DNA from: Paenibacillus radicibacter
GTDB taxonomy: Bacteria; Bacillota; Bacilli; Paenibacillales; NBRC-103111
Direction of reading: 5' to 3'
Assembly (NCBI RefSeq): GCF_024721995.1
Contig: NZ_JANQBC010000003.1
Coordinates: 372,001 to 436,000, forward strand
DNA: 64,000 nt
Below the pieces are notes generated by a model that was given only the letters and a program-made list of their open reading frames with translations, was not told where the DNA came from and did not search any database. How positions within the stretch are numbered: position 1 is the first letter of the stretch; the number at the start of each line of letters is the position of its first letter. Shown here piece by piece: positions 43,756-52,276 of this stretch. Both the position numbers and the translations under genes were made by a program.

Positions 43756-44601
43756 TCAGTCCCTGCCCGCTTCGTATAGCTTTTGAGCCACCATGCCCGG
43801 TCTTGTACGCGAATCTGTCATGTGGTCCCCATCGCCGACAATAAGTCGGAATTGACCCAGCCGATTGGACATATGCGGATTCCAGCCATAACCCTCTCCT
43901 TGTGGCAGAGCATTATCTTGATAGAAGTAGACATAGCTCTTAGGTGTAGGTAATGCATAGAACATTTTAAGATCCAGCTTATCAAAAAGCGGCTGAGCCG
44001 GTTCAGGTGAGACATCAGCATACATAGCTTGAGCTACATCTAAGGTAGCTGTATTGACGAACAAATCACGGAACAATGGGAATGGAAGCATGATCGTATC
44101 GTCCTTCGAGCTAGCTCTAAGCTGCTCAAATCCTTGTCTTGTTAAAGGTGGTAGCTCTTCGACAAGTGCTTCCCCATTTTTGAGGACAAAAGCATCCCAG
44201 AAAACGAGACGCTTAATCCGGTCCGCCACCTGTTCCGCTACCTTCTGAACAACAGTTCCACCAAAACTATGCCCGACGAGAATGATGTCGTGTAAATTTA
44301 GTTGTTTTATAAAATTAACGACAGACTGCGTGACCATAGCATGATTGACCTTTTTATTAGGGTCTTCTCCGTGACCTGCATATTCTGGCGTATAGACGAC
44401 ATGCCCATTCATCCGCAGCGCTGCCGCTATGCCATCCCAGAAGTGCGCATCCGCCCAAGAACCATGTACAAGCACGAATGTTAGTGGTTGCTGTGCATAC
44501 GGCCAACAATATGGATCGGATTGTATAGCGCCATGCCGCCAAACCCATCCACCTTGGGGATTAGTGGCGTAATACGTGTGGCGATTGTAATACTGATACA
44601 T
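43756..44601 (-). CDS. Alpha/beta hydrolase (hydroxynitrile-lyase/methylesterase-like)
   Basis: The 281-residue protein has the oxyanion region FVLVHGSWADAHFWDGIA, nucleophile elbow GHSFGG (Ser), and catalytic His in GDGDHMTDS. The wording is close to plant-type methylesterase/HNL relatives common in bacteria (GHGEDP after strand 4). The N-terminal about 35 residues (MYQYYNRHTYYATNPQ) are an unusual Tyr-rich extension. I chose ATG 44601, with GAGAGGA upstream; TTG 44619 overlaps that site. The substrate is unknown. Confidence 0.88.
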   Translation of the reverse strand: MYQYYNRHTYYATNPQGGWVWRHGAIQSDPYCWPYAQQPLTFVLVHGSWADAHFWDGIAAALRMNGHVVYTPEYAGHGEDPNKKVNHAMVTQSVVNFIKQLNLHDIILVGHSFGGTVVQKVAEQVADRIKRLVFWDAFVLKNGEALVEELPPLTRQGFEQLRASSKDDTIMLPFPLFRDLFVNTATLDVAQAMYADVSPEPAQPLFDKLDLKMFYALPTPKSYVYFYQDNALPQGEGYGWNPHMSNRLGQFRLIVGDGDHMTDSRTRPGMVAQKLYEAGRD

Positions 44602-44705
44602 ATTCAAACATCCTCTCAAACCAATATAAATCAGCTTATGCCCATTTCGTTTGAGAGGTTCTTATGTATAGGATTGATAGCACCCTCTATAGAAACAATC
44701 GAAAC

Positions 44706-45059
44706 TCACCTAATGTTAGATTCATTATTTATATAATCATAATGATAAAATCCCCAACTACACATATCCGCCAGGACAGTACTCAATGTCTTTCCGTGAT
44801 CAGATAAAGAATATTCAACCTTCGGTGGGATCGATTGGTACACGGTGCGAATAATAAGTCCATCCCGCTCCATCTCCCGAAGCTGATTCGTAAGCATGCC
44901 TTGCGTCACTAACGGAAGCTTACGTCTTAACTCACCGAAACGATTCGTTCCCTCATTAAGCAAAATAAACAAGATAAGCGGTTTCCATTTACCCCCTATA
45001 ACTTGCAAAGTCGTCAATATTCCCTCTACTTTATATGATGGGTTGATACCCGCATCCAT
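44706..45059 (-). CDS. HxlR-family transcriptional regulator
   Basis: The 117-residue winged-helix protein has the HxlR core: TLQVIGGKWKPLILFIL, NRFGELRRKLPLVTQGMLTNQL, ERDGLIIRTVYQSIPPKVEYSLSD split over residues 68-92. Relatives YodB, CatR and HypR sense quinones or disulfide stress via Cys. Here the only Cys is in ADMCSWGF near the C-terminus, not the N-terminal YodB Cys6 position. It is divergent from an NAD(P)H oxidoreductase, and the gap carries seven GTAC elements. Confidence 0.92.
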   Translation of the reverse strand: MDAGINPSYKVEGILTTLQVIGGKWKPLILFILLNEGTNRFGELRRKLPLVTQGMLTNQLREMERDGLIIRTVYQSIPPKVEYSLSDHGKTLSTVLADMCSWGFYHYDYINNESNIR

Positions 45060-45140
45060 AGTTCCATCTCCTCATACGTTTCTATGCGAACTTCTTACAT
45101 CTTATTTCTTACATTACCAAAGTATTTTATTAATAAATAG

Positions 45141-45244
45141 TACTACGTATTTACGTACATAGTACGATTTACCGTACTTATTCTAACCCTAGTCGGTATC
45201 CATTAGTACTATTTTTAAGACTAAGTACGAATAAAGTGCGTACT
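45141..45244. promoter_or_regulatory. Cluster of seven GTAC elements in the hxlR/oxidoreductase gap
   Basis: GTAC occurs at 45141, 45156, 45163, 45175, 45207, 45226 and 45241. AAGTAC-N11-GTACTT (45224-45246) is a perfect inverted repeat. The rest of the region is AT-rich, so the density is far above expectation for a 4-mer. HxlR relatives bind short inverted repeats containing TAC and GTA, so multiple HxlR sites are a reasonable reading. Confidence 0.6.
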
Positions 45245-45318
45245 TTTCAAAAACAGTTTTCCCCTTAATAATGAGGTATCCACATAAACAGCCTTTTTAA
45301 AAATAGGAGGAAAATAAA

Positions 45319-45858
45319 ATGAAAACCATGGTAATCGTAGCACATCCAAACTTGGATACATCCCGCGCCAATCGAGCTCTTATGCTCGAAATTAATCATA
45401 ATCCGAACATTGAAGTTAGAGACCTCTACCAAATATATCCCGATTGGAACATCGACGTGAAGAAAGAACAACAATTGCTCTTGTCCTACGACCGAATTGT
45501 CTTCCAATTTCCTTTTTACTGGTACAGCTGCCCTCCATTATTAAAAAAATGGTTCGATGATGTTTTTACTTACGGATGGGCTTTTGGACCCGAAGGGCAT
45601 CATTTGAAAGAAAAAGAATTCATACTTGCAACTACGACAGGAGGGACGGAAAACTCCTATCAATCAGGCGGGGACAATTCGTTCACAATTAGTGAGTTAT
45701 TCCGACCTATCCAAAGAACCATAACCAGATGCAATGGAATCTATCTTCCTGCTTTTGTTACCTATAATGCGAATCAGGGTACTGATGCCTATTTCGCTCA
45801 AGAAGCTAAGCGATATGCAGATCATATCCAAATTCCTTCAAGCGTGCTCGTGCATTAA
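45319..45858 (+). CDS. NAD(P)H-dependent oxidoreductase (YwrO/KefF-like flavodoxin fold)
   Basis: The 179-residue protein has the quinone reductase blocks VIVAHPNLDTSRANRAL, VRDLYQIYPD, DRIVFQFPFYWYSCPPLLKKW and FDDVFTYGWAFGPEG, ending normally. It is an FMN-dependent two-electron reductase of quinones or nitro compounds. AAAATAGGAGG precedes the ATG. The HxlR gene is divergent and the gap holds the GTAC cluster, so expression is probably induced by electrophiles. Confidence 0.93.
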   Translation: MKTMVIVAHPNLDTSRANRALMLEINHNPNIEVRDLYQIYPDWNIDVKKEQQLLLSYDRIVFQFPFYWYSCPPLLKKWFDDVFTYGWAFGPEGHHLKEKEFILATTTGGTENSYQSGGDNSFTISELFRPIQRTITRCNGIYLPAFVTYNANQGTDAYFAQEAKRYADHIQIPSSVLVH

Positions 45859-45871
45859 TAGCAACATAAAT

Positions 45872-45905
45872 AGGCAGTCTTGGACATGATCGTCCATGGC
45901 TGCCT
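45872..45905. terminator. Bidirectional terminator between the oxidoreductase and DoxX genes
   Basis: AGGCAG pairs with CTGCCT and GGAC with GTCC inside, with small bulges. TTGTTGTTTT follows on the plus strand. Confidence 0.7.
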
Positions 45906-45927
45906 TTGTTGTTTTGAGCTTCTCTTA

Positions 45928-46350
45928 TCAAAGTTTACGATGGTTTGGACGCAGTACCCACGATGCCATAGTTAGAGCAGCATAGCAAAGCGGAAGGATC
46001 AATTTAAATCCAGAATCCCCATAATCATCAACTAAAGTATGAGATACCGCAGCCCCTGTCAGTAAAAAGAAGAAACCCGCATATGCCCATTCTTTAAGTC
46101 GAGGTACACCAGGAACGATGAGCGCGATTGCCCCAAGCACTTTCCATATTCCGAGAATGGTCAAGATGTATAAGGGATACCCTATTTTCGTCACTAACTC
46201 AACATTTCCCTCAAGTTGTATCAGTTGTCCGATCCCACTTATCGTCATAGATATTGCAAAATATATCGTGACTGACCAGTAAGCAATCATTTTTCCTCGT
46301 GATTGAATCTCCGCTTTTGCAATTGTTTCCGCACCCATTACCTTACTCAT
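45928..46350 (-). CDS. DoxX-like family membrane protein
   Basis: The 140-residue protein has four hydrophobic helices in the DoxX layout: YWSVTIYFAISMTISGIGQL, LTILGIWKVLGAIALIVPG, LKEWAYAGFFFLLTGAAVSH and a last helix before the basic tail RPNHRKL. DoxX relatives are thiol or quinone-linked membrane proteins of unclear role. AGGAGG precedes the ATG. Its promoter carries two palindromes like those of the SRPBCC-arsR operon near 2.6 kb. Confidence 0.9.
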   Translation of the reverse strand: MSKVMGAETIAKAEIQSRGKMIAYWSVTIYFAISMTISGIGQLIQLEGNVELVTKIGYPLYILTILGIWKVLGAIALIVPGVPRLKEWAYAGFFFLLTGAAVSHTLVDDYGDSGFKLILPLCYAALTMASWVLRPNHRKL

Positions 46351-46419
46351 TTCAATTCCTCCTCATCATTGTTTCAAGTCAATCCTATTCAAGTTCTTCT
46401 TATCTCTGTCTTTTAATTA

Positions 46420-46480
46420 GACACCATTTAGTGTCGTATTTGTTATTTTGATTATAGGACACCGAATGGTGTCATTTCAA
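46420..46480 (-). promoter_or_regulatory. DoxX promoter with twin ArsR-like operators
   Basis: On the minus strand -35 TTGAAA (46475-46480) and -10 TATAAT (46451-46456) are 18 bp apart. The palindrome GACACCGAATGGTGTC (46458-46473) fills the spacer and GACACCATTTAGTGTC (46420-46435) lies downstream of the start. Centres are 38 bp apart. Core ACACC-N4-GGTGT is shared with the operators at 2570-2615. Confidence 0.75.
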
Positions 46481-46542
46481 TATCGTTTTGAATTATTTTT
46501 ACCTAAAAATGTTAAACTTCAAGATTGCTCTTATTTTTAATC

Positions 46543-46587
46543 AAAAAAATGCAAGTTCCGTCCCGATTAAAGGACATGAACTTGCAT
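46543..46587 (-). terminator. Terminator after the methyltransferase gene
   Basis: ATGCAAGTTC pairs with GAACTTGCAT with an inner GTCC/GGAC pair, and TTTTTTTGATT follows on the minus strand. Confidence 0.85.
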
Positions 46588-46614
46588 GCTTTGTGTAAAA
46601 ACGCTCATTCTATT

Positions 46615-48171
46615 TTAGTTCGACTCGAACCTTTGTAACAATGCTACAGCTTCCTCATGGTCAGGCTCAAGTGCTACTAACTGTCTCGTGTAATTCAGCG
46701 CATCTTCCTCAAGTTCCAACTCGAAACAACAAATCGCTAGACAATAATAGACCGTTGATACGACATCTTGCTCTTCTTCCTGTATCGATATTTCCAAATA
46801 CCGCTTGGACTCCTCGTACATATCCATCTCAAACAGAACTAATCCAGCCTCAAGTGTAAGACCATATTGCTGCTCCATTTCATAAAATGACGACCACATG
46901 AGCTGTATCCCGTGAGAAATATCCTGTTTCTCTTCATCACTAGCATCGATTAACAGACTAGAGATCTGTTTGGAACAATGAAGGAAAAATTCTGCATCAT
47001 AGCCACCTAAGCGCCAGAAACTCAGTATTTGTTGAAGTCCCATACTCTCTATATTAGGATCGACCCATTCTTTTAAGCTAAAAAATTCATCTGGGCCAAA
47101 GCGCTCAATAAATCGACGATAAGCTAATCTGGTTTGTAAATATTCCTTCGGCGTATTCGTGTTAATCATACAACCAATATTAATATTCTTATAATGTTGC
47201 TTGGGGAATAACACAAGAGCTCCGCTCTGCTCCAGCACGTGCTGGATTGCATGATAGTTGGCCGTTACAGAGAAACTTCCATGGAAAATCAGCTCCGGTG
47301 GTTCTGCGAATATCCAGTTATCAAGTAGATGATCCCCTTTATCTGCAGTTAATAACAGATATCCCTCTTGTGACAATTCGTTTAAACGTTCTAAACAAGT
47401 TAGCCCTGAAGATGGGAATAGAATGTGTGAATCCTCTAATTGATCCTGATAAATAGCGATAACATCACGATAAGGATATGATTCTTGCTCATACTCCGCC
47501 GCTCTGCGATATTGATACTCCAAAGATATTTGATTCAGTATCTCGGAAGGTTTAAGTGTGTCCCTATCTTTCGGATACTCGACGAGTACATCTGTTTCGT
47601 AAATTTGACCTTCACCAATATACAGCAGCTCTTGCGGGATACCGTCAAAGAAGTAGTTGGCCACAATAACTAACGGTTGTTGCGAATCTCCTTTACTAAC
47701 CGTTTCACCAGATACAACTAAATTCAGCTCCGTGTCATGAACCGCATCAAATCGTGCAAAATCGAGAATTCCTTTTTCTATATAAGACTGCAACGCCGGA
47801 TGTTTCTTCCACGCCACAACATTGTTCATCGCTAAATCCGTCATGATATATCGAAACGGTGGTAACGTGATGCCCACATCGTCGATCAATCGTGTTAACT
47901 CATGCAACACATGGAAAGCAAATCTCCCCGCTCCCGCTCCAAGTTCCACAATCTGAACCTGCTCAGAGCTATATCCCTTATAAGCACGATCTTGAAGAAA
48001 CCCGAAGATCATCTCGGCATATGCCGTCGCGATCAATGGATTGCACGTTATAAATTGAGGAACTTGGTTGTTATTCCAAGCTTTTAATCCCTCTTCCTCA
48101 TAATACTTCCGCTGAAGATTCCATATCGGCGCTTCACTATAGCGGTAAACTTCTTGGTCATTAAATGTCAT
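46615..48171 (-). CDS. MidA/NDUFAF7-like SAM methyltransferase with C-terminal TPR repeats
   Basis: The 518-residue protein starts with a class I SAM-dependent methyltransferase domain (about 1-330). Motif I is VELGAGAGRFAFHVL (74-88), a YIMTDLAMNNV block follows, and VANYFFDGIPQELLYI corresponds to the MidA segment usually beginning NE. The C-terminal about 100 residues are TPR-like (AGLVLFEMDMYEESKRYLE, YYCLAICCFELELEEDALN). MidA relatives methylate protein arginine; the partner here is unknown. The gene is single, with a terminator. Confidence 0.8.
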   Translation of the reverse strand: MTFNDQEVYRYSEAPIWNLQRKYYEEEGLKAWNNNQVPQFITCNPLIATAYAEMIFGFLQDRAYKGYSSEQVQIVELGAGAGRFAFHVLHELTRLIDDVGITLPPFRYIMTDLAMNNVVAWKKHPALQSYIEKGILDFARFDAVHDTELNLVVSGETVSKGDSQQPLVIVANYFFDGIPQELLYIGEGQIYETDVLVEYPKDRDTLKPSEILNQISLEYQYRRAAEYEQESYPYRDVIAIYQDQLEDSHILFPSSGLTCLERLNELSQEGYLLLTADKGDHLLDNWIFAEPPELIFHGSFSVTANYHAIQHVLEQSGALVLFPKQHYKNINIGCMINTNTPKEYLQTRLAYRRFIERFGPDEFFSLKEWVDPNIESMGLQQILSFWRLGGYDAEFFLHCSKQISSLLIDASDEEKQDISHGIQLMWSSFYEMEQQYGLTLEAGLVLFEMDMYEESKRYLEISIQEEEQDVVSTVYYCLAICCFELELEEDALNYTRQLVALEPDHEEAVALLQRFESN

Positions 48172-48264
48172 GTAATCTGTATCCTGCTCTCTCGAAGTTA
48201 TTCGATTTCTATACCATTATTGTAACTAACTTTTACCTATATGAAAAATAATCACCCGATTGTT

Positions 48265-48711
48265 TCAATTGTTCGATACATCCTGGTTTGTGACAAGACT
48301 TTTATCCTCGAATCTTGTGGAAAGCACGACAAGCGTCGATGAATGACCAAATGTGTTGCACGTTTCAAGGAAAGTCTCGAGCGTATCACCTGTTTCTGTA
48401 ATAACCTTCAACAAGTAATTATACTCCCCGCTTGTTCTGTAAAAATCAACAATCTCAAGTGATGCCTCTGCAAACACCTCGAATTCCTTACAGTTAATCG
48501 ATTTAAACAGTACGAACGCCGTTGTGTGCTTGCCAAGCTTAGATGGAGAAAGCACTGCCCGATATCCCATTATGATCCCTTGCTCCTCTAGCTTCCGGAG
48601 TCGTTCTGTTGCAGCGGGCTGTGACATCGCGATGAGTCGACTCATTTCTGAAATTGTAATACGAGCATTTTCATGAAGAATGGATATGATTTTATTATCG
48701 ATGTGATCCAT
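48265..48711 (-). CDS. Lrp/AsnC-family transcriptional regulator
   Basis: The 148-residue protein has the N-terminal HTH (NKIISILHENARITISEMSRLIAMSQPAATERLRKL in residues 6-41, typical Lrp start) and a RAM/AsnC ligand domain (about 65-140) with SGEYNYLLKVIT and the STLVVLSTRFED end. Lrp proteins respond to amino acids. It is divergent from an alpha/beta hydrolase 144 bp away; the Trp synthase beta gene lies downstream of that. Confidence 0.93.
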   Translation of the reverse strand: MDHIDNKIISILHENARITISEMSRLIAMSQPAATERLRKLEEQGIIMGYRAVLSPSKLGKHTTAFVLFKSINCKEFEVFAEASLEIVDFYRTSGEYNYLLKVITETGDTLETFLETCNTFGHSSTLVVLSTRFEDKSLVTNQDVSNN

Positions 48712-48855
48712 AATCCGCTCACCTCATTTTTTAAGAAATAGGATGGGAAACAACGTTAATATTAAGTTTCTAAGCCTCAAACACCTTAATAATTCCATTT
48801 AAATTGTATGATAATTCCAATAAAATTTCACTATAAACCAATAAGGGAGATTGAG

Positions 48856-49653
48856 ATGATGACTACACAATTTTTTACAACACTAGACGGAGTTCAGATT
48901 GCTTATCGAATGGATGGATCGGACGATAAACCGGTGCTTATGCTTGCAAATTCCATTGCTACTTCAATGAACATGTGGGATGACCAAATGAATGAACTCA
49001 CGAAGTATTTTCGCGTACTTCGCTACGACTATCGGGGACATGGCGACTCGGATACGCCCGACGGTCCATATTCATTCGACAGATTAGGGCGGGATGTAAT
49101 GGAACTGCTTCATACCCTTCACATCGGCCGTGTTCATTTCCTCGGATTATCGTTAGGCGGTGTAGTTGGACAATGGCTTGCGATCTACGCTCCTGAGCTA
49201 ATTGATCGACTAATCTTAAGCAATACATCCTCTTACCTAGGACCAGCAGAACAATGGCAAGGATTGATTAACGCTGTACTCGAGCCGGGCAACCTTCCTG
49301 CATTTGCCGATACGTTTATTAACAACTGGTTCCCTAAACATATGGTGGATTCAAGTAGCGACATAACCAAAGTATTCCACGAAATGGTGCTCGCAACTCG
49401 CCCTCAAGGAATTGCTGGAAGCTGGGCTGCCATCCGTGATATGGATATGCGCCGTACGGCTTCCCTAATCAGTAACCCAACACTCGTTATTAGTGGTCAG
49501 TATGACACCGTAACTCTTCCTAGCCATGGTGAGTTAATCGCCAAAACAGTATCAGGCGCTAAGTTGGTCTTACTGCCATCCGTTCATTTATCGAATATCG
49601 AGTATCAAGATGATTTTTTGAGAATTGTGCTGGAATTTTTGCAGGTGAAGTAA
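48856..49653 (+). CDS. Alpha/beta hydrolase (3-oxoadipate enol-lactonase-like)
   Basis: The 265-residue protein shows the PcaD-like plan: LMLANSIATSMNMWDDQM, YDYRGHGDSDTPDGPYSFDRLG, nucleophile elbow GLSLGGVVGQWLA (Ser), catalytic Asp in ISGQYDTVT, and His in VHLSNIEYQDDF. I chose ATG 48856, 6 bp after AAGGGAG, over an upstream ATG at 48808 without a site. There are no other beta-ketoadipate genes nearby, so enol-lactonase activity is not certain. Confidence 0.88.
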   Translation: MMTTQFFTTLDGVQIAYRMDGSDDKPVLMLANSIATSMNMWDDQMNELTKYFRVLRYDYRGHGDSDTPDGPYSFDRLGRDVMELLHTLHIGRVHFLGLSLGGVVGQWLAIYAPELIDRLILSNTSSYLGPAEQWQGLINAVLEPGNLPAFADTFINNWFPKHMVDSSSDITKVFHEMVLATRPQGIAGSWAAIRDMDMRRTASLISNPTLVISGQYDTVTLPSHGELIAKTVSGAKLVLLPSVHLSNIEYQDDFLRIVLEFLQVK

Positions 49654-49674
49654 GGAGCTATCCTCCTCATTATC

Positions 49675-49714
49675 ATAAAATAAAAGGCGTCCAATTGGAC
49701 GCCTTTTATTTTAT
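49675..49714. terminator. Perfect 40-bp palindrome, bidirectional terminator
   Basis: Positions 49675-49694 are exactly the reverse complement of 49695-49714, with GGCGTCCAATTGGACGCC at the centre and A-rich/T-rich flanks on both sides. It serves the convergent hydrolase and trpB genes and includes the trpB stop codon. Confidence 0.9.
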
Positions 49715-50871
49715 GTGAGCATTTGATACACCTGTTCGACATCCTTATCCCCGCGTCCAGATAGATTGACGATAATAATTTGATCTTGATCCATCGTCGA
49801 TGCTAGCTTCTTCGCATATGCAACCGCATGTGCGCTCTCTAGGGCAGGGATGATTCCCTCCGTTCGTGACAACTCCTGGAAGGCTTCCAGCACTTCCTCG
49901 TTGGTGACCGTTGCATATTCAGCACGTCCTGTCACCTTCAGATGGCTATGTTCTGGTCCGACACCTGGATAGTCAAGCCCAGCAGCTATTGAATAGGTCT
50001 TCTGCGGTTGACCTTCCTCGTCCAGCAGGACTAAGCACTTGAAACCGTGAAGGATGCCGGGAACACCTTCGGTTAGAGTTGGTGCTTTGTCAGGCTCGAC
50101 ACCAATCAAGCGAACGCTTGGCTCGTCAATGTAGTGAGCAAATGCACCAATAGCATTACTGCCACCACCCGCGCATGCTACCACTGCATCCGGCAAACGA
50201 CCTTCTTTCTCCATAATCTGCAACTTGGATTCTTCACTGATAACTGCCTGAAAGTGTTTGACCATCGTCGGGAACGGATGAGGACCCACCGCAGACCCGA
50301 GCAAATAAAATGTATTTTCATAGTTTCGAACTAGATCGTCTAGCGCTTCATCTACCGCATCCTTTAGTCGTCCCTGACCTTTATGAACAGGTACAACGGT
50401 CGCGCCGAGCAGCTCCATTCGGAACACGTTAAGTGCTTGCCGACGCGTATCTTCGGCTCCCATGTAGATGATGCATTCCATATTGAACATGGCACAAGCC
50501 GTTGCCGTAGCGACACCATGCTGACCTGCACCGGTTTCCGCTATAATCCGCTTGGCTCCCATCCGCTTAGCCAGCAAAATCTGACCAATCGCATTGTTAA
50601 TCTTATGTGCTCCGGTATGATTCAGATCCTCGCGTTTCAAGTAAATCTTGGGACCTCCCCAAGCTTCGGACAGCCGCTCAGCATATGTAAGCGGGCTCTT
50701 ACGACCAACATATTCGCGCAGATAATAGCTAAGCTCTTCCTTGAATTCCGGGTCATCTTGAAACTTGTAAAATTGCTCACTCAAATAGTTCAGCACTTCC
50801 TGCAATTCCGATGGAACAAAGCTGCCTCCGAATTCTCCAAAGTACCCCTCTTGCTGCAATAATTGGTCCAT
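49711..50871 (-). CDS. trpB: Tryptophan synthase beta subunit, orphan copy
   Basis: The 386-residue PLP enzyme is of TrpB1 type. PLP lysine Lys90 is in HTGAHKINN, the catalytic Glu112 in AETGAGQHG, the phosphate loop is GGGSNAIG, and the C-terminal NLSGRGDKD is intact. It condenses indole with serine. No trpA or other trp gene is in this window, so it may work alone on free indole, or with a TrpA encoded elsewhere. GGAGG precedes the ATG. It lies 82 bp downstream of the stalk-domain gene. No T-box or attenuator is seen. Confidence 0.95.
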   Translation of the reverse strand: MDQLLQQEGYFGEFGGSFVPSELQEVLNYLSEQFYKFQDDPEFKEELSYYLREYVGRKSPLTYAERLSEAWGGPKIYLKREDLNHTGAHKINNAIGQILLAKRMGAKRIIAETGAGQHGVATATACAMFNMECIIYMGAEDTRRQALNVFRMELLGATVVPVHKGQGRLKDAVDEALDDLVRNYENTFYLLGSAVGPHPFPTMVKHFQAVISEESKLQIMEKEGRLPDAVVACAGGGSNAIGAFAHYIDEPSVRLIGVEPDKAPTLTEGVPGILHGFKCLVLLDEEGQPQKTYSIAAGLDYPGVGPEHSHLKVTGRAEYATVTNEEVLEAFQELSRTEGIIPALESAHAVAYAKKLASTMDQDQIIIVNLSGRGDKDVEQVYQMLT

Positions 50872-50953
50872 AAGTATACGCCTCCATTACAATGAATTGG
50901 ATATGTTCATACACTATATTACCACTAATCCCAATTTTTGGAGAGGGTGTTCT

Positions 50954-51964
50954 TTACTTCGGATATCTCGTCATAACATAATCTCCTGTAGCTTTAAGCT
51001 TATCCCAAGTAAGCGTACGTCCCCAGTGAATAGACGAATTGTAATTCCCTTCAGCAAGCGTAACTGTTGTTTCGTTCATACTAAGAATGACTACAGAGTG
51101 GGAATCATTATTGACTCTTACGATATCTCCAACTTGGATATTATCAAAATCTGTATGTTTGCGAGCAGGTAAATTGCCGAATACGGTATCACTTAAAATA
51201 AATGCAAACCCCACACAGCCATAACCACCACTATAAACGCCACCTTGCCATCCGTAATAATTATCGTTGGTCCATGTCATTCCCTCCGGATACTGTCCCT
51301 TTAGGGCAATCATCTTCCCATACGCTTCATCTGCTGTAGTTACTGGTATTGTTGGTTTAGTCTCTGGTTTAGTCTCTAACTTATTATTGAAATTAAAATC
51401 CGGTATAGTGATTGGTTTAAAATCCAAAGTGTTCGAAAAATCTGATATTTTGTTGTCTGGTTTATTGACTTTAAGATCCGGTAAAACGATAGGTTTGAAG
51501 CCTAATGTATTTGACGCTTCACCAGGTGTAATCAACACCGTCTGTGTTGCCTCTTCCCATTTGACGGTTTTACCTAATGACTCAGATACATATCGAAGCG
51601 GTACAAATGTACGCCCATTTATTAATTCAGGCGGTGTATCAATGGTTACTAACCCTTCATTTTTCCAAGTATTCTTACTTCCGATTGAAAGCTGAAGTAC
51701 ATCACCATTTTTAGTTACGGCTGTAACCGTCTGAGTCTTTTCCTCCCATTTAAGAGTCGCTTCCAATGCTTCGAAAATAACCCTCATCGGCACCATAACA
51801 TGATTATTCATCATTTTCGGTGACACATCGAATTGCAAGTTGTTACCATCCAGCTTCACTGTAACTTCGTTGTTTGCCGCATTGGCACTCGCACTTGTCA
51901 CACTTGCAAAACCAATGCACATCATTAAAACAAAAGATAGTTTAATAGTCCATTTTTTAAACAT
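50954..51964 (-). CDS. Secreted protein: two copper-amine-oxidase-like stalk domains plus NlpC/CHAP-like domain
   Basis: The 336-residue protein has a signal peptide (about 1-29, SVTSASANAA). Two Cu-amine-oxidase N-terminal-like units follow (about 34-147; VMVPMRVIFEALEATLKWEE and TFVPLRYVSESLGKTVKWEE). Next is a linker with two copies of NTLxFKPIxxPD (152-163, 178-189) and KPETKP. A C-terminal about 120-residue domain has Cys250 in GGYGCVGFAF and His289 in NDSHSVVIL, resembling a papain-like NlpC/CHAP peptidase. It is probably a cell-wall protein. Confidence 0.85.
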   Translation of the reverse strand: MFKKWTIKLSFVLMMCIGFASVTSASANAANNEVTVKLDGNNLQFDVSPKMMNNHVMVPMRVIFEALEATLKWEEKTQTVTAVTKNGDVLQLSIGSKNTWKNEGLVTIDTPPELINGRTFVPLRYVSESLGKTVKWEEATQTVLITPGEASNTLGFKPIVLPDLKVNKPDNKISDFSNTLDFKPITIPDFNFNNKLETKPETKPTIPVTTADEAYGKMIALKGQYPEGMTWTNDNYYGWQGGVYSGGYGCVGFAFILSDTVFGNLPARKHTDFDNIQVGDIVRVNNDSHSVVILSMNETTVTLAEGNYNSSIHWGRTLTWDKLKATGDYVMTRYPK

Positions 51965-52276
51965 GTTGATCCTCCTACTAAATCTTCTTACAGGAATTGT
52001 TCAAATTTACATGCTCATGTTTCTATTTATTACAATTCCCCCTTTCATTTCGTTAATCATGTTAATCTTACTATGATTATCCAATATGTAGAAGATATTT
52101 TGACGATATTATGGAATCCTACTATACTTCTATGAAGATATTCCCCCTATAAAAAGATAAGGTTGTCGGTTCACATGTTATCATTTTCACAATTATGCAA
52201 GTGCAAGCCCCCCATCCCATAATCTCGTTAAATTAATGATTTCATTGAGATTTTGCAAGTATAGGGGGAAAAAAGC
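51965..52276. other. AT-rich intergenic region
   Basis: About 310 bp lie between divergent genes (stalk-domain protein and Bcr/CflA exporter). It must hold both promoters. I see no repeat, hairpin or small gene that I can support. Confidence 0.5.

Noticed and set aside
50872-50953. T-box or tryptophan attenuator before trpB
   Set aside because: The gap is only 82 bp, and no antiterminator, Trp codons in a leader peptide, or terminator hairpin is visible.
46615-51964. Methyltransferase, hydrolase, trpB and stalk protein as a biosynthetic gene cluster
   Set aside because: The genes are on different strands with separate terminators, and no carrier protein or scaffold enzyme is present.
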